Positions 4,654 through 6,323 of a DNA stretch of 6,323 nt are shown here, piece after piece; the stretch's first letter is position 1; every line of letters starts with the position of its first letter. The stretch covers positions 1 to 6,323 of the forward strand of contig CALFIC010000063.1 of assembly GCA_937876225.1 (NCBI GenBank), in the 5' to 3' direction. The DNA comes from an uncultured Chloroflexota bacterium (GTDB lineage Bacteria; Chloroflexota; Chloroflexia; Chloroflexales; Roseiflexaceae). The notes beneath the pieces were generated by a model. That model saw only the letters and a program-made list of their open reading frames with translations. It was not told the DNA's origin and searched no databases. A program made the translations under genes and the position numbers.

Positions 4654-5928
4654 TTACGTAGCAGGAATTTTTTCTGATTCGGGTGTACGGCCAATTTTGA
4701 GCAGATAAATCAACAAAACGCCAGCCATTCGAATCCCCGCCGCCACAAACAAGGCAATCTGATAATCGAGATGTTGGGCCATCCAGGTACCAACCAATGG
4801 CATAATCAAGGTGGCAATATAGCCAGTCAATTGCTGGAGTGCCACAAACGAGGGGACGCGGTCTTTGGGCATGGTACTCAGGCCAATGTCAAAAAACACT
4901 AAATCTTTGCCGGCACCAATGAATCCGGCTAGCGCTGCGAAGATGATAATCAAATTGACCGATTGGGTCAGCCCGGTTAAAAACGGATAACAGGCCAATG
5001 CAATGGTCGAGGCAAATAACACCGGTTGGTTGCCTTTGCGGCTTGTCACTCTGGCCCACAAAAAATAGGCAATCAACAGTACGCCGCTATTGACGGTATT
5101 GATGAGCCCAATCGAAAAATCGCTGGCGTGCATGACGCGCACCCAGTACAACGGGAACAACGGCATCGCCATCCAAATTCCGCAATTAAAGACAAACGTG
5201 GCCAGCACAAATCGTCCAAACGCCGGCACATCACGGAGCATGGCAACGCTATCGGTGAGGAGGGCACGTAGCCCTGGCTTGTGTTGGCTCGTATTGACGA
5301 TGGGGGGCATGGTGATGCGTGAGCTAAAAAAGAAGCTCAGCATCCCGCCTACAAATGAGGCAATGAATACGATTTGATAGTTATGCGGGAAGACAAATTG
5401 TTCGAGGAGCCACCCAGCACCAGCTACGGATACCGCAGAGGCTGCCCCGAGGGTTGACCAGCGCCAGCTCATCAGTTGTTGGCGGCGTTGTGGGCCGGCA
5501 ACAGCCCCCATGACTACGGTGAAGGTAATATTGACGATGGTCTGGGGGATGGTGGCAATCGCCCAGATAAAAATAATCGCCACCGGAATATATTCCAGCG
5601 GCATAAAAAACGGCAATATTCCGGTGACGGCATAGGTGGCTTGCACCCATATGCGGGCGCGTGAATACCACGGCACGATGTTGGTCTGACGTTCGAGCAT
5701 TCGTCCCACCGGGATTGCCAGTAGCAAGCCGGTAAATGCGGGCATTGAGGTCAGCAGCCCAACCAAGAGTGGTGATGCGCCGAGGCGTGCCAAAAATACT
5801 GCCAAAAATGTCGCGATGCCGGTAACAATCCCTACACCGACACCATCGATAATCACGCTACGTTGATTCCGTTGGACTTGTGCTTCATCGGGTGATAACG
5901 GGGATTTGTTAAATAGTGCACTGCGCAT
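4654..5928 (-). CDS. MFS transporter, 12 predicted membrane helices
   Basis: A 424-aa Major Facilitator Superfamily membrane transporter. A polar N-terminus of about 23 residues precedes helix 1 (about 25-48). Hydrophobic segments follow at about 52-74, 93-110, 113-138, 157-178, 184-202, 238-262, 272-292, 303-320, 325-347, 363-385 and 390-411, about 12 in all, with a polar central loop at about 203-236. The short loop IPVGRMLERQ (72-81) is in the place of the MFS loop 2-3 motif but lacks its full G-x-L-a-D-r consensus, and the matching loop in the second half is WARVTSRKGNQ (291-301). Substrate and direction cannot be inferred. ATG 5928 (minus strand) has only a weak GAG ribosome-site match. 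The small membrane protein gene ends 62 bp upstream on the same strand, with a hairpin between, so the two are probably co-transcribed and the start may be modulated by that structure. Confidence 0.9.
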   Translation of the reverse strand: MRSALFNKSPLSPDEAQVQRNQRSVIIDGVGVGIVTGIATFLAVFLARLGASPLLVGLLTSMPAFTGLLLAIPVGRMLERQTNIVPWYSRARIWVQATYAVTGILPFFMPLEYIPVAIIFIWAIATIPQTIVNITFTVVMGAVAGPQRRQQLMSWRWSTLGAASAVSVAGAGWLLEQFVFPHNYQIVFIASFVGGMLSFFFSSRITMPPIVNTSQHKPGLRALLTDSVAMLRDVPAFGRFVLATFVFNCGIWMAMPLFPLYWVRVMHASDFSIGLINTVNSGVLLIAYFLWARVTSRKGNQPVLFASTIALACYPFLTGLTQSVNLIIIFAALAGFIGAGKDLVFFDIGLSTMPKDRVPSFVALQQLTGYIATLIMPLVGTWMAQHLDYQIALFVAAGIRMAGVLLIYLLKIGRTPESEKIPAT

Positions 5929-5941
5929 ATTGTGCTCGAAT

Positions 5942-5975
5942 CAGCACGCCGTAACAGCGGCGTTGCAGCGTGCTG
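5942..5975 (-). other. hairpin between the small membrane gene and the MFS gene
   Basis: CAGCACGC (5942-5949) pairs perfectly with GCGTGCTG (5968-5975). After a C-A mismatch, five more pairs (5951-5955 with 5962-5966, one G-U) close a 6-nt loop. No U-run follows on the minus strand, so it is not a classical terminator; it may stabilise the upstream mRNA end, partly attenuate, or control translation of the transporter. A second small stem, CGGTA/TACCG (5982-5986 with 5992-5996), overlaps the stop codon of the small gene. Confidence 0.5.
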
Positions 5976-5990
5976 GTAGTACGGTAGGGG

Positions 5991-6209
5991 TTACCGTTGG
6001 TTGAGAGATTCTTCCCACGATGGCTTGACGACAGTGGCGGCGGTGGCTGGCTTGCGCAATGCCATGATAATGCCTGTCACTAATACGGCGACAACCACAA
6101 AATAAACTCCAGCAGTGGTGAGGGATTCTTTTTGCATCAGTTTGATGCCGACGGCGATGTATGGATACGCGCCGATGATTAATGCAATCAAATACCAAGG
6201 CTTCTTCAT
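5991..6209 (-). CDS. small two-helix membrane protein, 72 aa, unknown function
   Basis: I do not recognise a family. The protein has two hydrophobic helices, about residues 5-24 (WYLIALIIGAYPYIAVGIKL) and 34-55, joined by a short polar loop (MQKESLTT). A polar 17-residue tail ends in WEESLNQR, so a helical hairpin with both ends on the same side is likely. The start ATG at 6209 is chosen because TGGAG lies on the minus strand 6 nt upstream (about 6216-6220); the in-frame ATG at 6221 has no ribosome site. The second helix is rich in Val and Ala. The gene precedes the MFS transporter on the same strand and may be an accessory subunit or regulator, but no sequence motif shows this. An extended -10 promoter lies just upstream. 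Confidence 0.7.
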   Translation of the reverse strand: MKKPWYLIALIIGAYPYIAVGIKLMQKESLTTAGVYFVVVAVLVTGIIMALRKPATAATVVKPSWEESLNQR

Positions 6210-6243
6210 TACATACTCCATTTATCACAAATACTCAAGCGCT

Positions 6244-6252
6244 ATCGTAACA
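6244..6252 (-). promoter_or_regulatory. possible extended -10 promoter for the minus-strand pair
   Basis: On the minus strand, TGT directly precedes TACGAT (6249-6244, 4 of 6 matches to TATAAT), forming an extended -10 element about 35 nt before the proposed start codon of the small membrane protein. The -35 position at 17-bp spacing (6272-6267, ACTTCA) is poor and falls at the inner end of the GTGAA tandem array. Extended -10 promoters can work with weak -35 boxes. Confidence 0.4.
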
Positions 6253-6266
6253 CAGTTTACGAAGTA

Positions 6267-6323
6267 TGAAGTGAAGTGAAGTGAAGTGAAGTGAAGTGAA
6301 GTGAAGTGAAGTGAAGTGAAGTG
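6267..6323. repeat. 5-bp tandem array (unit GTGAA), right edge
   Basis: About 11.4 perfect copies of GTGAA fill 6267-6323, and the array is cut by the window edge. It lies directly upstream of the likely promoter of the minus-strand gene pair, where it occupies the -35 and upstream region. A 5-bp unit is prone to slippage, and no gene is supported over it. The gap between the small-gene start and this array (6210-6266) holds only the possible promoter. Confidence 0.95.

Noticed and set aside
1..6323. CRISPR array, transposon ends or attachment site next to the tRNA gene
   Set aside because: The repeats are simple tandem units or a two-to-three-copy 36-bp period without unique spacers. No integrase or transposase is present, and no copy of the tRNA 3' end was seen elsewhere.

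Overview
The window is a compact, protein-dense piece of a bacterial chromosome with about half GC. Six protein genes and one tRNA gene are supported. Nothing in it fixes the taxon. Group-2 glycosyltransferases with ATGA stop/start overlaps, a tRNA-Cys with an encoded CCA end, Shine-Dalgarno sites and intrinsic terminators all say Bacteria. The simple-sequence arrays and CTCYGCG-rich dispersed repeats recall filamentous, repeat-rich phyla such as Chloroflexota or Cyanobacteria, but that is a low-confidence impression from memory.

Layout. Positions 1-66 are a 7-bp tandem array, followed by repeat-derived, non-coding sequence to about 229 that holds a 36-bp-period direct repeat. A good promoter (232-260), tRNA-Cys(GCA) (274-348) and its hairpin terminator (354-392) form a complete RNA gene. 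An orphan 124-aa protein of unknown function follows (429-803). The gap at 804-957 is unusually structured: tandem AT-rich 11-mers, two abutting perfect DnaA-box 9-mers, a short palindrome and a 14-bp-arm hairpin. Three GT-A fold family-2 glycosyltransferases (958-3646) then form a translationally coupled operon, and a fumarylacetoacetate-hydrolase-family enzyme (3682-4557) lies 35 bp downstream on the same strand. A near-perfect 18-bp-stem terminator (4576-4615) separates these from a minus-strand pair transcribed toward it: a 72-aa two-helix membrane protein (6209-5991), then a 12-helix MFS transporter (5928-4654). The window ends in a 5-bp tandem array (6267-6323).

How the genes work together. 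The three glycosyltransferases probably add successive sugars to one surface glycan or glycolipid, the second being of the WaaE/KdtX type. Sugar donors and acceptor cannot be read from the sequence. The FAH-family enzyme belongs to central or aromatic catabolism and has no evident link to the glycan genes. The small membrane protein and MFS transporter look co-transcribed; their substrate is unknown.

No CRISPR array, transposase, phage gene or recognisable defence system is present. The most unusual signal is the DnaA-box/AT-repeat/hairpin block at 804-957. Because the window starts and stops inside simple tandem arrays, it may be a whole assembly contig broken at those arrays.
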